Position numbers and translations under genes: made by a program. Positions 1 through 11,100 of a stretch of DNA of 28,774 nt are shown here, piece by piece. Below the pieces are notes generated by a model. It ran no database searches. It was not told where the DNA came from and saw only the letters and a program-made list of their open reading frames with translations. How positions within the stretch are numbered: the first letter of the stretch is position 1; every line of letters begins with the position of its first letter. Source of the DNA: Polysphondylium violaceum (taxonomy: Eukaryota > Evosea > Eumycetozoa > Dictyosteliales > Dictyosteliaceae); NCBI GenBank assembly GCA_000277445.1, contig AJWJ01000291.1, positions 1-28,774 on the forward strand. The letters run 5' to 3'.

Positions 1-302
1 TTTTTTTTTTTTTTTTTTACTTGTTTCTTTATCTTTTAAACTTCCCCTTTATTTTGTATATAGCTTTTTAATTAAAGAGGATTAGTAACTTGAGTAGTAA
101 TAATTTAATAGTAGTATTATTAATAGCCACCAATCAGTATCATTACAATCAACCTTCCACAAGATCCCTCACACTCCCCCCAACAAAAAAAAAAAAAAAA
201 AAAATCTTTTTTAGAATTTTGATTGACCAATAGAGTTAATAGTAGTAGTAATAGAAAATAATCAACATCCACAATAACAACCAATAATAAATTCTCAAAA
301 CA
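1..302 (+). promoter_or_regulatory. Upstream region of the PH-CUE-PX gene
   Basis: Non-coding leader/promoter region, cut by the window edge. It begins inside a T tract (1-18), becomes C-rich and G-poor around 120-185, and holds a run of 20 A at 185-204, about 100 nt before the start codon. A/T tracts of this kind are usual in dictyostelid promoters. The sequence directly before the ATG at 303 is A-rich, which is typical of the start context. I see no ORF or RNA gene in it. The exact transcription start cannot be read from the sequence. Confidence 0.5.
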
Positions 303-2369
303 ATGGAGGATGACGAATTCTTTACAGTCAAAGAAGGAGTTTTATTATTAGAAGAACAGACATACAACAGTAGTACCAAAGATGGTAAAAAGGTATTTAC
401 AGAAAAAAGAGTATGTTTAGTATCTGAAGCAGGGTGTATTATTTTATACTATTCTGATATTAAAGTATGTATTATTATTATCTCTTTTATTTTTTTTTTG
501 ATTGGAGGCCTCATTTTAAAAAATAGCCTACCACAATTTTTTTTTTCACACACTCACCTTTTACTCAAATTTTAGAATAAAAGTTTCGAAACAGCCAACT
601 TCTTATCAGTCGTAGGATGTAGTTTAAGTCATACTGATAATAGTATGTCATTTGAATTAAATGTATCAAGTAATCAAACAGTAAAGTTTCATTGCTTAAA
701 TGTAAATGATAGGGATCAGTGGGTGAAGGCCTTATCAAAATACACAACCTCTCTTCCAGTTAAATCCAGAGGTATCTCTTTACCAGAGCTAAAGAATAAC
801 ACAAATGTATCTGGATCACCAAATAATGTTCACCATAGAAATTTTAATCAATCAGCACCTTCGTTGGTATCCACTGCCGCTGTTGTAGCTGCTGCTGACT
901 CGCCTTCCTGTTATTTGACTGCCAGTAACAACACAACAAATCACAATCATAGCGATATAAATAGTTTGGCAAGTAGTAGTCTCACTCAGTCGAAAAGAGA
1001 TTGGCCAGATAGTGACTTTATTGTTGAATTATTCCCCAATGTAGAGGTGTCGGTTATTGTTGATGCTTTAGAGTTTTGTGGTGGTGATACAGATGAGGTC
1101 ATTTCATTACTATCTACTCAAACTCGTTTATCCTATCAAGGTGATTTAAATTCTTTTTCACCAAAAGGTATTAGAAAAAGACAACAACAACTACAACAGC
1201 AACAGCAACAAAATCAACATGCTCAACAATTAACACAACAACAACAGGATCAATTATTACATAATCTTCAAGATGGTAATGAATTACTTCATGCCACACT
1301 ACAAAGTATAAATAATCATCAAATGAATTCTTATTCTTCTTCATCATCTACAGCATCTCTTACTGCTTTATCACCCTCATTAATTTGGCAACCACAAAGC
1401 ATTAGAGACAACTTTTTAAATGATGCAAGAAATAGTCTTACCTCATCCGGTAATCAATTAAATTCTTCATCACCAATTTATAATCAAAATGATGATTGTG
1501 ATTCTTTTGATGAAGAGAGTTCAAATGAAGATAATAGTGATGAAATTAAAGACAATATTGATGTAGTAGCTTTTGAATCAAAATTAGTTATTGGTAAAAA
1601 AGTTCAAAATTGTAATGATAGTAATAATAGTAATAGTGAATCTTGTAACATACAAAAACAAAACAATAATAATAATAATAATAATAATAGTACTCCAACA
1701 AAATGGGGTATAAAGCCTCAAAGTTTAAAATCATCATTTGATAAAAATCAAACAAATACAACCCAAGATAATAATAATAATAATAATAATAATCATCAAA
1801 CAAATTCATTAACTTCATCTCAAGAAAAGAAATTAATATCTAGTTGGAAACCATCTTGTAAATCTGGATTAGTTTGGGATTTGGCAGTTAAAATTAATGG
1901 ATTTTTTAAACTTGGTGACCATATTGAATATAGAATTCATGTTATCACCAGTTACTCAGAGTGGTTTGTTTTTAGAAGATATAATAATTTTCTAATGTTG
2001 GACAAAAAGTTGAAAAGTTTAGGTGTTATAGATAAAAAAGATCCATTACTTTCTTTACCACCTAAAAAACTTCGTGGATCATCAAATGAAGTTGCCAAGG
2101 AGAGACAAGAGGGATTACAACAGTATCTTTCATCTCTATTGTACAACTATCAAGGAATTTTTTATAGTAATAATTTTGTAAATGTATTTTTAAACTCTGA
2201 AGTCCATTCTCAGCTTTTCCAACAATTTATCTCTCAAAAGGATACTCAAATCAGCATTAGCAACAGTCCTTCATCCCCAAATCTACACTCCTCCCAGAGA
2301 TCAAACTCTCCAACCACCTCTTCCCCACCAACCTCCTTATCCTCTTCATTTTCACCATCACTTAGATAA
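303..2369 (+). CDS. PH-CUE-PX domain protein (phosphoinositide/ubiquitin adaptor)
   Basis: Two exons, 303-464 and 576-2369, with a 111-nt intron (465-575, GTATGT...TTTTAG, phase 0), give 651 residues. The splice is needed to complete an N-terminal PH domain (about residues 8-112), which ends in the usual C-terminal helix with a Trp (DRDQWVKAL). A CUE-type ubiquitin-binding segment follows at about 198-235 (FIVELFPNVEVSVIVDALE...). A PX domain lies at about 488-598, with the RRYNNF motif that carries the phosphate-contacting Arg and the LPPKKLRG loop. Poly-Gln, poly-Asn and Ser-rich linkers join the domains, and the C-terminus is Ser/Pro-rich. No membrane segment is seen. By family knowledge, PH and PX domains bind phosphoinositides and CUE binds ubiquitin, so an endosomal or membrane-trafficking adaptor is inferred. 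The domains are recognised from motifs; the biological role is unknown. It is convergent with the next gene. Confidence 0.85.
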
Positions 2370-2846
2370 AATCGAATTGATGTTTATTTATTTTTGTATA
2401 AAGCTCTTTTTTTCTTTCAACCCTCCATTCAAGTCACCCATCCTCGTCAATCACCTTTTTTTCAAATATTTATTCAATTAACTATTTAAGCTCCTCTCAT
2501 TTCAAGCCAATTAGAACACTACACTTTAGTTGTCCCACCATCTTTGCAACCCCTTAAAACACCATCCACCCTATCTGTATATTTTAACATCAACAAATCT
2601 TATAAAAAATATAATATTCATATCAATGATAGCTTTTTTGTTTTTTTTTTTTGTTTGTTTGTGTTTATAAAGTAGTAATATGATGAGAAAAAGAGATTGT
2701 AGATCAACCAAATACACTGATTAGCTTCTTTTTTTTTTTTTATATCTGTTTTGAAATTGTCTTTTTTTAATAATATTATTGTAAAGTAATAAATAAGAAT
2801 AAAAAAAAAAGATCAATTAATTTATAATCGAATCATTAAATAATAT
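2370..2846. other. Convergent 3' intergenic region
   Basis: This is 477 nt between two convergent stop codons. The left half is pyrimidine-rich with little G on the + strand. The right half holds T tracts (around 2640-2652 and 2730-2740) and an A-rich stretch with AATAAA-like hexamers near 2785-2805 that could end the + gene. For the - gene, an AATAAA hexamer overlaps the stop codon (complement of 2846-2851). I see no ORF or RNA gene. Confidence 0.5.
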
Positions 2847-5469
2847 TTATTGAGTATTGTTTATTATAATTTCTGGAGGATCATTATTGTTTATAATCTT
2901 TTTCAATGTTCTTCTTTTATGTTGTCGTTTTAATAAAATTATGGTAATTACCGCTACCATAACAAATCCAATTAAACATGGAATTAAGATGGCTGGGATT
3001 AGCCATTTTAGTTTTTGTTGTCTTTGATTATACTCATCATCAGATGCAGTTACATTGTATGCAAATATATTGTTATCAATTGCAATGAGCCCACTGCAGT
3101 TTACTTTAATTTGTTGTTTTTCATTAGATCCATCCCATGGTTCAAGCAAACAAGTCACTGTGTCAAAAGTAGTAACATTTGGATATAGACAATCTTTGGA
3201 ACCAATAGTAACAGAGACAGGGTTGATCATCGACTCTCCAGTTATAGTAATAAATCCACCCTCTTCTCCAACGGTTGTGCAATTCAAAATTCGAGGTGGA
3301 AGGAAACTGAATTGCAAATTATTGGGGTTATTCACGGTTTCCCCATTGATTGTTATATTGATGGTCTTATTTCTTCCTCCCCCTGAAGGTAACTCACATA
3401 CAATCCCTCTATTTTTGGTTGGGTCTGTAGAGACAATATTTTGGCACACATATTCACCTACTGATACCGAAATATTGGTAGAATTTAGAAAGTTTCCATT
3501 AATTGAGATATTGCCACCATTTGTTTTAATAGTTGAAATGTTCGATATGCAAGGAAGGGGTTTAAAAACATTGGCAAATCTATAATATTGGTCAAATACC
3601 TGAATGATAACCTTTCCTTCAGTTGCTAGTGGGGGTATTTCAAATTCAATTCTATCAAAAGAAAGTATGGTCGGATGAATGGTTTCATTAAAATAAAAGA
3701 GATTAGTCAAACCAATACTATCCCCAAAATTTTTTCCTTTAACAATGGCAACACCAAATTGTTGTAAAATACTTGTAATCAAAGGGGGTTGATAAGAATA
3801 ATTTCCATAAGTAATCTTATCATCCATTGATAAAGAGATGTTTATATTTTTACCAACACCTTTTTGCATTTTGCAAGTTAATTGAGGGTATTTAGAGGAA
3901 GATTGTGGTGGCAATTCTTTAATATCTGTACATATTTCAATTCCTAGAGTATTCTTTATCGAGACCAATATTGGAGTATTATTAAAGTGTCGGTTATGAA
4001 TAAAAGGTCCAGAAATAGTAATTACAGACTCTCTTGTTTCACCTTTGCTAATGTCACTTATTGTTGGTTGTAAAACTAAAGTATAGTTATTAGATCTTCC
4101 TCTATCTACAATGCAATATAAAATCCCATTATAAGCTTTTGGATCCAATTCCAAAAAGAGAGTAGTATTTTCAGAATTTAAACCAAATGGAGATACCTCT
4201 TGATTATTAAAATAAAACTTAACATTACCATCTAAGTTTTCGCCAGTTATTGAAATTCTGGTTTTATTTTGAGAATGAGAGTAAATCTGTGGAATTCCAT
4301 AGGTGAAGTAGATTGGATTTTCATTTTTAATAGAGTCAATTTCTATAGAAACTGGAAGATTTATAATATCTCTCTCTGATTTAGGCATATCACATAGAAT
4401 AATTTGAAAGTTTTTGTCGTTTGGAGGATTTCTAGGATTGCTACACACATAGTCTTGGATTTTGATTATAACGGAAGCTTTCCATCCATCCTTTGAAATT
4501 GTATTTAAATATTGGCCTTTTATAGTTACAACACCTCCTTTATAAGGCACAGAGTTTATATCGGTTATAATTGGTTTAATTTCAAAAGTACTATTTGTTT
4601 CTTGACCTTGAATGCTTAATTTTAAATCAGATTTAAAAGAAAAATTGTTTGGATAATTTAATACAATCTTATTATGGTCTATTGATACAATTTGCTTATT
4701 TGATAAAAGTTGATTCCCAATATGAATATTTGTTATTGAATCTAAAGGACTATTGAAAAAATTATTTCCTTGTATAATAATATTTGGTTGAATTTGAGTG
4801 ATTGATTGAATTGTAGGTGGTTGATAACTACCACTTATAAGTTTTTGATTTTCCAAAAGGATAGAATATTTGCCTGCCCCAGCAGGAAATGTTATGCTTA
4901 CTTTGGAATAATCAAATTTATTAATATCAAATTTTACTATACTTTTACTACCCAAATTTTCAATAAATAATTGATCCACCATTTGCATATACATAGTTTT
5001 TCCTATTATATAATTCCCTCCAATAGTAGATGGTGGAGGTATATCTAATATCATTGGATTAATTGTTGAGGCTTGAATGGGGTAGTTTAATTTGGAACTA
5101 TTTTGAAAAGTAATTTCAATAATCTTGGGAATTAGAGAGTAAACATTGATAGAGTTTTTCCCATAAAAATCATATGTAGTATTTTCAACTACCAGTGCCT
5201 CATCATCAATCACACTAGTACCATATCCTTTGGGGCATTCATATCTAAAACCGATTATATTATCGCAACTGTCGACACATTTTGTTTCAAAAATAATTGG
5301 CTTCCCTTCAAAATTTTCCCTACGAGCTTTTATTTTGAAAACAAATCGTTAATTAAAAATTAATTGAGATTAAAATATGATATTTACTAGAAATCGAGAC
5401 TGTATATCCATTTATTAAAAGACCAAAGGATAAAGTCAATAAAATTACTTTTAAATTTATTAATTCCAT
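2847..5469 (-). CDS. IPT/TIG-repeat single-pass membrane protein, receptor-like
   Basis: Two exons on the minus strand, 5469-5388 and 5326-2847, with a 61-nt intron (5387-5327, GTAAAT...AAAAG, phase 1), give 853 residues. The long reading frame alone has no ATG at its 5' end (its first candidate codon, 5213, is GTG). The ATG at 5469 supplies a classic signal peptide (Met-Glu-Leu-Ile..., hydrophobic core LKVILLTLSFGLLI). A short Cys-containing segment follows (CVDSCDN...YECPKGYG). The ectodomain is a chain of beta-rich repeats with IPT/TIG-like hallmarks (GGxVTIxGxxL, GGNISINGNFL, GGFITITGES, CxLP/CxMP turns) and many N-glycosylation sites. A membrane helix lies at about 802-826, followed by a basic cytosolic tail of about 27 residues. 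The layout matches dictyostelid cell-surface IPT/TIG proteins, including the Tgr adhesion/allorecognition family. Assignment to Tgr itself is inference. Confidence 0.82.
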
Positions 5470-6429
5470 TTCAACATTATTATAACCAAAAAAACTATAT
5501 AAAGGTGAAGTTAAAAAAAAAAAATAAAGGAATAAATATTCTGTAACACCCGTGTAAATTTACTAGTCTATCAAATGGAAGAAAAAAAAAAAGATAGGTT
5601 AACTTATTCAGCCAAAACTTTTTCATGTGTATTTATTTTGTTTTATTTTGGCAGACTGTATGTGTTTGTGTGATGATCTATTCATCCATGAAAAAAAAAC
5701 TCACAAGTGGGTGAAAAAGAGAGTGTGATGAGATAAATTTATGATTTTGTTTTTGTGGGTTAGTGAGGGGTAATTATAGAGTGGGTTGAGAGTGATGAGT
5801 TTAGTTTAGTATTTGATAGAGTAGGCGTGGGTATAGGGGTAGTATACTAATCTATATTTTGTTCGAACTATACATACAAACTGATGTGTGATTAAATATT
5901 AATTAATATGGTTGGAGGGGGGTTAGAGCAAAGTTATAAATAAAAATTTTTATCCATAATGAGAAATAATTAATCAACAGTTAAAAACCACTTTTAAAAT
6001 AGAATAAATAAATAGTGGGAGTGTGATTGAAATTTATTGTGCTAGTCAAAAAGAATGCAATTGGCAACTCAGTCATACATATAATTGGGTATGATAAAAG
6101 AAGAATAAACACTATCAAAACAATTTGGGTGGGGGAAATTTTAGTGGCACCTGGTTTCAAATTTAAACATTTAAGTTTTTACTCACACTATTTTCCAAAT
6201 TAATCGTCATGGCACGTATTGATTAATTCCTCACCAATGATAAAAGATTATAGCTGATGATGATAATTAAAGATGATTAAAGATGATTAAAGATGATTAA
6301 AGATGATGATGAAATTGGTACTTTTTAGTGTGTGTTAATCGAGATAATTATGGTTCTATATCGAGCCATGGATAAATAAATAACAGTTGGGATCAAACAA
6401 TATTAAATAATAAATTAAAAAAAATAAAT
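5470..6429. other. Intergenic region upstream of the IPT/TIG gene
   Basis: This is 960 nt between the start of the IPT/TIG gene and the stop of the kinase gene. The + strand is rich in G and T and poor in C over about 5640-6150, so the sense strand of the minus-strand gene is C-rich and G-poor. It holds A tracts near 5510-5524 and 5580-5592 and a 10-bp tandem repeat at 6271-6308. A GTTCGAAC palindrome near 5862 resembles a tRNA B box only by chance. I see no convincing ORF or RNA gene. Confidence 0.5.
6271..6308. repeat. 10-bp tandem repeat, about 3.7 copies
   Basis: The unit AGATGATTAA occurs three times exactly at 6271-6300, followed by a partial copy that drifts into GAT triplets. A degenerate half-copy precedes it. 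It lies in the non-coding stretch about 120 nt beyond the kinase stop codon. It looks like a simple slippage-type repeat with no visible function. Confidence 0.85.
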
Positions 6430-8947
6430 TTATTTTGATCGACCAAATAAACTAAACTTTTTCTTTTTAGTTGTAATGACAGGAAATTGTAAGGGAGCCA
6501 AAGTTACATCAGAGTGAGATACCTCTCTTTTAATATTAAATGGTTTAATTGTAACCACAAAAGTAGAGCCAGACACTAGATCTACTACGGCGTCATGCCA
6601 TCTATCACCACATTTTACTTTACATTCATCACCAACTCTGGGTGGCTGGACATTTACTACAACACTTTCCACTGGTGGTACAGTGTCATTGTGACTGCTA
6701 CTACTATATGAGGAATTGGGGGAAGATGGATAATGATCATCGTCACCGTCGATATCATCTACATCCAAATCATTGTCACTTGTGTGACTAGAGGATGAAA
6801 GTTGATTTTGATGATGTAAAACTTTGGAATCACTAGAGACATTGAGTAATGAAAAACTAGGTGCAACAGGTTGACTACTCTTTCTTGGCGGTGTTTGGCC
6901 AAACGCATCAGATACGGATCCTTTTCTTTGACTACTTGGTGAACTACTTAGATTACTACAATTACTACCTATGGATCCACCACTTTGCATTTGGAAAATT
7001 GATTTTTGAGAAGACTCTTTTTGTAAAATAGGTGGCATTTTTTTAATTTTTAAACTATTACTATTACTATTGTTACCACTGCTACTATTGGTGTTGTTAT
7101 TATTAGAGCCTTCTAAAGATAAAGCACCACCCATTGAAATTGGTGAATTTGGATTTGAAGGTAAACTGCCTCCACTCTTTCTTAAATACATATCTACATC
7201 GTTATTATTGTTTGTGTTTGAATACATTTGGAGATTATTATTTGAACTTAAATAACCACCTAAATTTGATTGTGATGAATTTTCATTATCCAATCTATGA
7301 AAAGATTTTGATGATGGCGATGATATTTTAATTCTCTCCATGTGATCCGATAAAAATGAATCACTATTGCTACCACCTGGTGAACTATCTACAATAAAAT
7401 CTGAATCACTGCTATTACTATTGGGATTATGACTTCCAACAGGAGGAGGATGGAAGAAATCATTTGTCAAAATAGAAGAGTTTGAAGTTGAATTTGAATT
7501 TGTAATGCTATTTAAACTCTTTTCCTTGGTCCCAGAACTACCGCCACTGGTGGTAGAGGGTGAGGGTGATGTTGTTGTGATTTTGACAGGGGGTGAAATG
7601 GGTGCAGATGATGATCTAGAATGTTTAGATTCACCATGTTGGGGACTATGCGGTGGAAGATGATGGTGGTTTAATACTTCGCTTGCATGTTCAAGTGCAG
7701 CTCTGGTGGGGGTGTTTGATGATGAAATATTGGCCAAAATGGATGGAGGTGGGGGTGGTGTGAGACCCAATTTAATGATATAAGAGTCTCTTTCACTAAC
7801 AAGCTGAGCAATCATATCTTTCATTGCCTTTTTGTCACGCATAGCTCTGAGGAAATGAACCTTTAGCTTTTGAATAGTTTGTGACATTTCTTTCTTTTGT
7901 GCCTCTAATAGAGAAATTCTTTCACGATACTCTTTGGGATCGACGTCTTCATCGTCGTGATAGGTGGTTGTTGAACTATCGTTTGAATTTGTGCTATTGT
8001 AGCCCTCTGCATATGTATTTAGTGAAGTTAATCTTGTGCTGTGTCTATTGTTGGATTTGCTACTTTCACCTGGTTCTTGATAGTGTTGTTTGATCCAAGG
8101 ATGCTCGAGAAGTTGACTGGCTGTGGGTCTCTTGTTGATGTCTCTTACAAAACAAGCTAATAGAAAATGTTTTAATTCGGGCGAGATGGTCGAAGGAATG
8201 GGTGGATGTTGATTGTTGACCATGGCAAACATGGCAGGCATTGTACCCAACTCCCAATAGGGTGGATTGCCAGTCAACAGCTCTAAAAGAGTGCAGCCCA
8301 ACGACCATATATCACATGCGGTGCTTCTGGCATTCATATCCATTTGAATGACCTCTGGTGCCATCCAAAAGGGTGTGCCAACCACTGTGAGCTTTCTATC
8401 GATTGCCGAATATGTACACGAACCAAAATCTGCCAATTTAATAATACCCTCTTTGGTGATCAATATATTGTCACCCTTTATATCTCTGTGAATGACACCC
8501 TTTTCATGAAGGTACTCTAATCCTTTCAACACCTGACATATATATCTACTGAGGAGTGGTTCTTGAAAACATCCATATCTCTTTGTAATCTTTGCCAACG
8601 ATCCACCTTCGATAAACTCGAGTGCAAAATAAAGATATCTAGGTGTTTCATAAGATTCAATAAATCTAACTATATTAATGTGTTGTAGTGTCTGTAGTAA
8701 TTTGATTTCATGTAAAATAGCTGGTAATTGTTTCTCTGATATAATATTCTTTTCAATTTGTTTAATTGCACAAAAATCACCTGTTTCTGTATTTAATGCT
8801 TTATAAACTTTACCAAATGCACCTTTACCAACTGATTCACCAATTTGCTAATAGGGTTTTGATTAATATATATATATATTAATTTCTACACTCTAAAATT
8901 ACACTTACATATTTACTAAATGAATCAGTTGTACTTATAGATTCCAT
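6430..8947 (-). CDS. Ste11/Cdc7-like Ser/Thr protein kinase with coiled coil and Tudor-like C-terminus
   Basis: Two exons on the minus strand, 8947-8909 and 8847-6430, with a 61-nt intron (8908-8848, GTAAGT...TATTAG, phase 0), give 818 residues. The kinase domain spans about 14-265: glycine loop [11 protein letters not shown]-binding Lys in [12 protein letters not shown] catalytic loop (about 130), DFG (about 153), GTPFWMAPE activation segment and [13 protein letters not shown]. All catalytic residues are present. The GTPxWMAPE and [14 protein letters not shown] stretches resemble MAP3K/STE-group kinases, including the Cdc7/SepA-type septation-initiation branch. A coiled coil follows at about 315-370. 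A long Ser/Asn/Pro-rich disordered region reaches about 745. The last 65 residues contain a Tudor/agenet-like barrel motif (VGDECKV...GDRWHDAVV...STFVVTI). Substrate and pathway are unknown; sepA orthology is possible but not shown. Confidence 0.85.
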
Positions 8948-10230
8948 TTTTGCTTATATATATATATGGTTATTGAATAATTATAAAAATAATAAATAAT
9001 TTATAAATAATGTCACTAGTTTTTTATATTTGCTGCTGATGCTGTTGCTGCTGCTGTTGTTTGTTTTGTTGTGAGGTTGAATTGTTACCAAATCAGGTGT
9101 TGGTGTGATTATTTTGATAAAATTTTTTATAAAAAAAAAATAAACAGCTATTGAGTATAAATAGTAACACTATGATTTAATCTTTTGTTGCCCTTTTGTT
9201 TAGAAATAATGGGGTTGTTAAGTTAGTAACTTTGAAAAATGTTGGTATATTTAAAAACAAGTGTGTGGGTGTTTGTTTTTAGCTATTAGGTGTGTGTATG
9301 TGTGTGAGAGAGGATTGTAAATAATAGTGATGATAGATAGTACAATAATAAATATAAATAATAATGGGTTGTCATTCAAATTACTATAATCATATGTTGT
9401 TGACTTGTAATAATAAAATGTATACGAATAATAACAATAATAATAATGTTGATGCTTAAAGAGGAACAACAACATTAAAACAATCAATTCAAATGTTTTT
9501 ACTACTAAATGTGTATTGGTGTATTTAAAAATAATAAATATTATTATTATTATTATTAACACACAGATATAATATTTTATATTTATATATTATAATATAT
9601 TTAATTTTATTAGAGATAGATAAATATAGTAATAAATAAATAATTAAATGTGTGTGATGGATGAGGGTGTGAGGGGTTGATTAGATTTTCAAGTATATAG
9701 AAATAAACATTATAAATTATAAAGAATGAGTGAGTGAATGGATGAATAAGCGGGGGCACACAAACAAACAAAACGAACCCAATAAGGTTAATTTATCCAT
9801 ATGGTTTGTCTTTCGAATTTGATGTAGATGATGAATAATATCAGTCTGTCCATCAATTTATTTATAAAACAAATGTGAGTGTGGGTGTGAGTGTGAGTAG
9901 ATTAGATTATTTTTGAATTTTAAATAAATAATGGGCACCTCAAACAAAAGAGGTGGTAATACTAATAAATATCATGATAAAGAGAGTGGGGAGTGGTATC
10001 GATTAAGAAAAAAGTAAATACTCGGTCGAAAGAATAAAAAACAAAGATAAATTAACATTAATTTTAATGTATATTTGCTTATCATAAAATGATGCATGTA
10101 TGATAAGTAGGTGTATGATTGATTGATGGATTATCCCCAGTATCATAGAATTGACCTATAATACTCTACATATCAAATTTATGTTTATGTTGACTGTTTG
10201 ATGCTATTATCAATTGCCCATTATATCATA

Positions 10231-10269
10231 TAATATAATAGAATGAATCATCAATCATTCTTTATATTA
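10231..10269. repeat. AT-rich inverted repeat (15-bp stem, one bulge)
   Basis: The left arm 10231-10246 (TAATATAATAGAATGA) is matched by the right arm 10255-10269 (TCATTCTTTATATTA) with a single unpaired base and an 8-nt loop. At 39 nt it is too short for a canonical pre-miRNA. It lies in the divergent intergenic region, about 1.3 kb upstream of the kinase start and 0.8 kb upstream of MLH3. Confidence 0.7.
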
Positions 10270-10478
10270 AGAGTGTGGATATTGTTGTTGTTGTTGTTTA
10301 AATGCATGCATGTGTAATATACCTTACCTGGAAAGATTTAAGCACAGTTGACAGACAATTAGATAATAAATATAGTTTTATTATTACAATGATGATGGTA
10401 GAAATAGTAATAATACTGTTGTTGTGATGTGATGTGATGTATGATAGATAGAGTAGTATATATACTCAATATATAAAT

Positions 10479-10503
10479 ATACTAGAACTTGTTTCTCTAG
10501 TAT
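10479..10503. repeat. Short inverted repeat, 8-bp stem
   Basis: ATACTAGA at 10479-10486 is repeated inverted as TCTAGTAT at 10496-10503, around a 9-nt loop. A perfect AGTATATATACT palindrome lies about 20 nt upstream. Both are in the promoter-proximal non-coding DNA between the kinase and MLH3. Their function is unknown; a protein-binding site or chance are both possible. Confidence 0.6.
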
Positions 10504-11006
10504 GTGAATATGTGAGTATGTAGTCGGCGGTAACAAATATGGAAACTAATATCTGTGTCTATCTTTTTTCATACCTGAGTGGTGGGTGGTGTGTTTGAAA
10601 ATTTTTTAATTTTTTTAATTTTTTTTTTTTTTGTTTTTTATTTCAAAAAAAAATCCAACGGCAAAAATATTTGAGAAAACTCGATCAGATGATAGTGTTT
10701 TTCAAACCGACCACTTTATTTGGTAGTGTGTGAGTGTGTCTTGATGTGTGGGCTGAGGATTGATTTATCCCATTCTCTCGCTAATCAATCAATCACTCAC
10801 TCACTTGGTTATGCCTGCCAGTCTGTGGGGGTCACAGAGGATTGATTCAAGTATCTGATGTGTTATTGAGCTTCAAGGTGACCTTCAACATGAGACAATT
10901 AGATCATAATTCCCTGGAGGCATTATTTTTACAAATAAACATTAAAAGATGAATTCTCTCTCTAAATCTAATTTCTTTATTCGAAAAACAGATCTTTTCC
11001 CAGTAA

Positions 11007-11022
11007 TTTTTTTTTTTTTTTT
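11007..11022 (+). promoter_or_regulatory. T tract, probable core-promoter element of MLH3
   Basis: An unbroken run of 16 T ends 79 nt before the chosen MLH3 start codon. Oligo-dT close to the transcription start is a common feature of dictyostelid promoters. I see no separate clear TATA element, so this is suggestive only. Confidence 0.35.
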
Positions 11023-11100
11023 CGCAATGTGAACTATTATTAAAAAAATTTCATAATTGTGAAATCTTTTCATTTTTCAAATAATCCCTCAGAAACAGAT

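Larger units (their letters stand above)
8948..11100. other. Long divergent intergenic/promoter region
   Basis: This is 2.15 kb between the divergent starts of the kinase (-) and MLH3 (+). It holds a CAG/CTG-type triplet stretch near 9031-9060, many GTGTG-type runs on + (9240-9310, 9640-9680, 9870-9900), AT-rich hairpins at 10231-10269 and 10479-10503, and T tracts at about 10610-10632 and 11007-11022. The + strand is G-rich and C-poor from about 9050 to about 10760. It then becomes C-rich (10765-10810) as MLH3 is approached. A minus-strand reading frame at 9562-9251 is low-complexity Ile/Tyr/Phe translation and is judged fortuitous. I recognise no RNA gene. Confidence 0.5.

Noticed and set aside
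2847-5213. Start of the IPT/TIG protein at 5213
   Set aside because: That codon is GTG, inside a continuous frame. The ATG at 5469 with a short intron supplies a signal peptide and keeps the frame.
5858-5872. GTTCGAAC, resembling a tRNA B box
   Set aside because: The flanks do not form a T-arm, and no A box, anticodon arm or acceptor stem can be found upstream.
9251-9562. Minus-strand 103-residue reading frame in the long intergenic region
   Set aside because: The translation is Ile/Tyr/Phe/Leu-rich low complexity from AT repeats, with no domain and no coding-like composition.
11059-11100. Start of MLH3 at 11059
   Set aside because: It is a GTG codon; the first in-frame ATG is at 11101.
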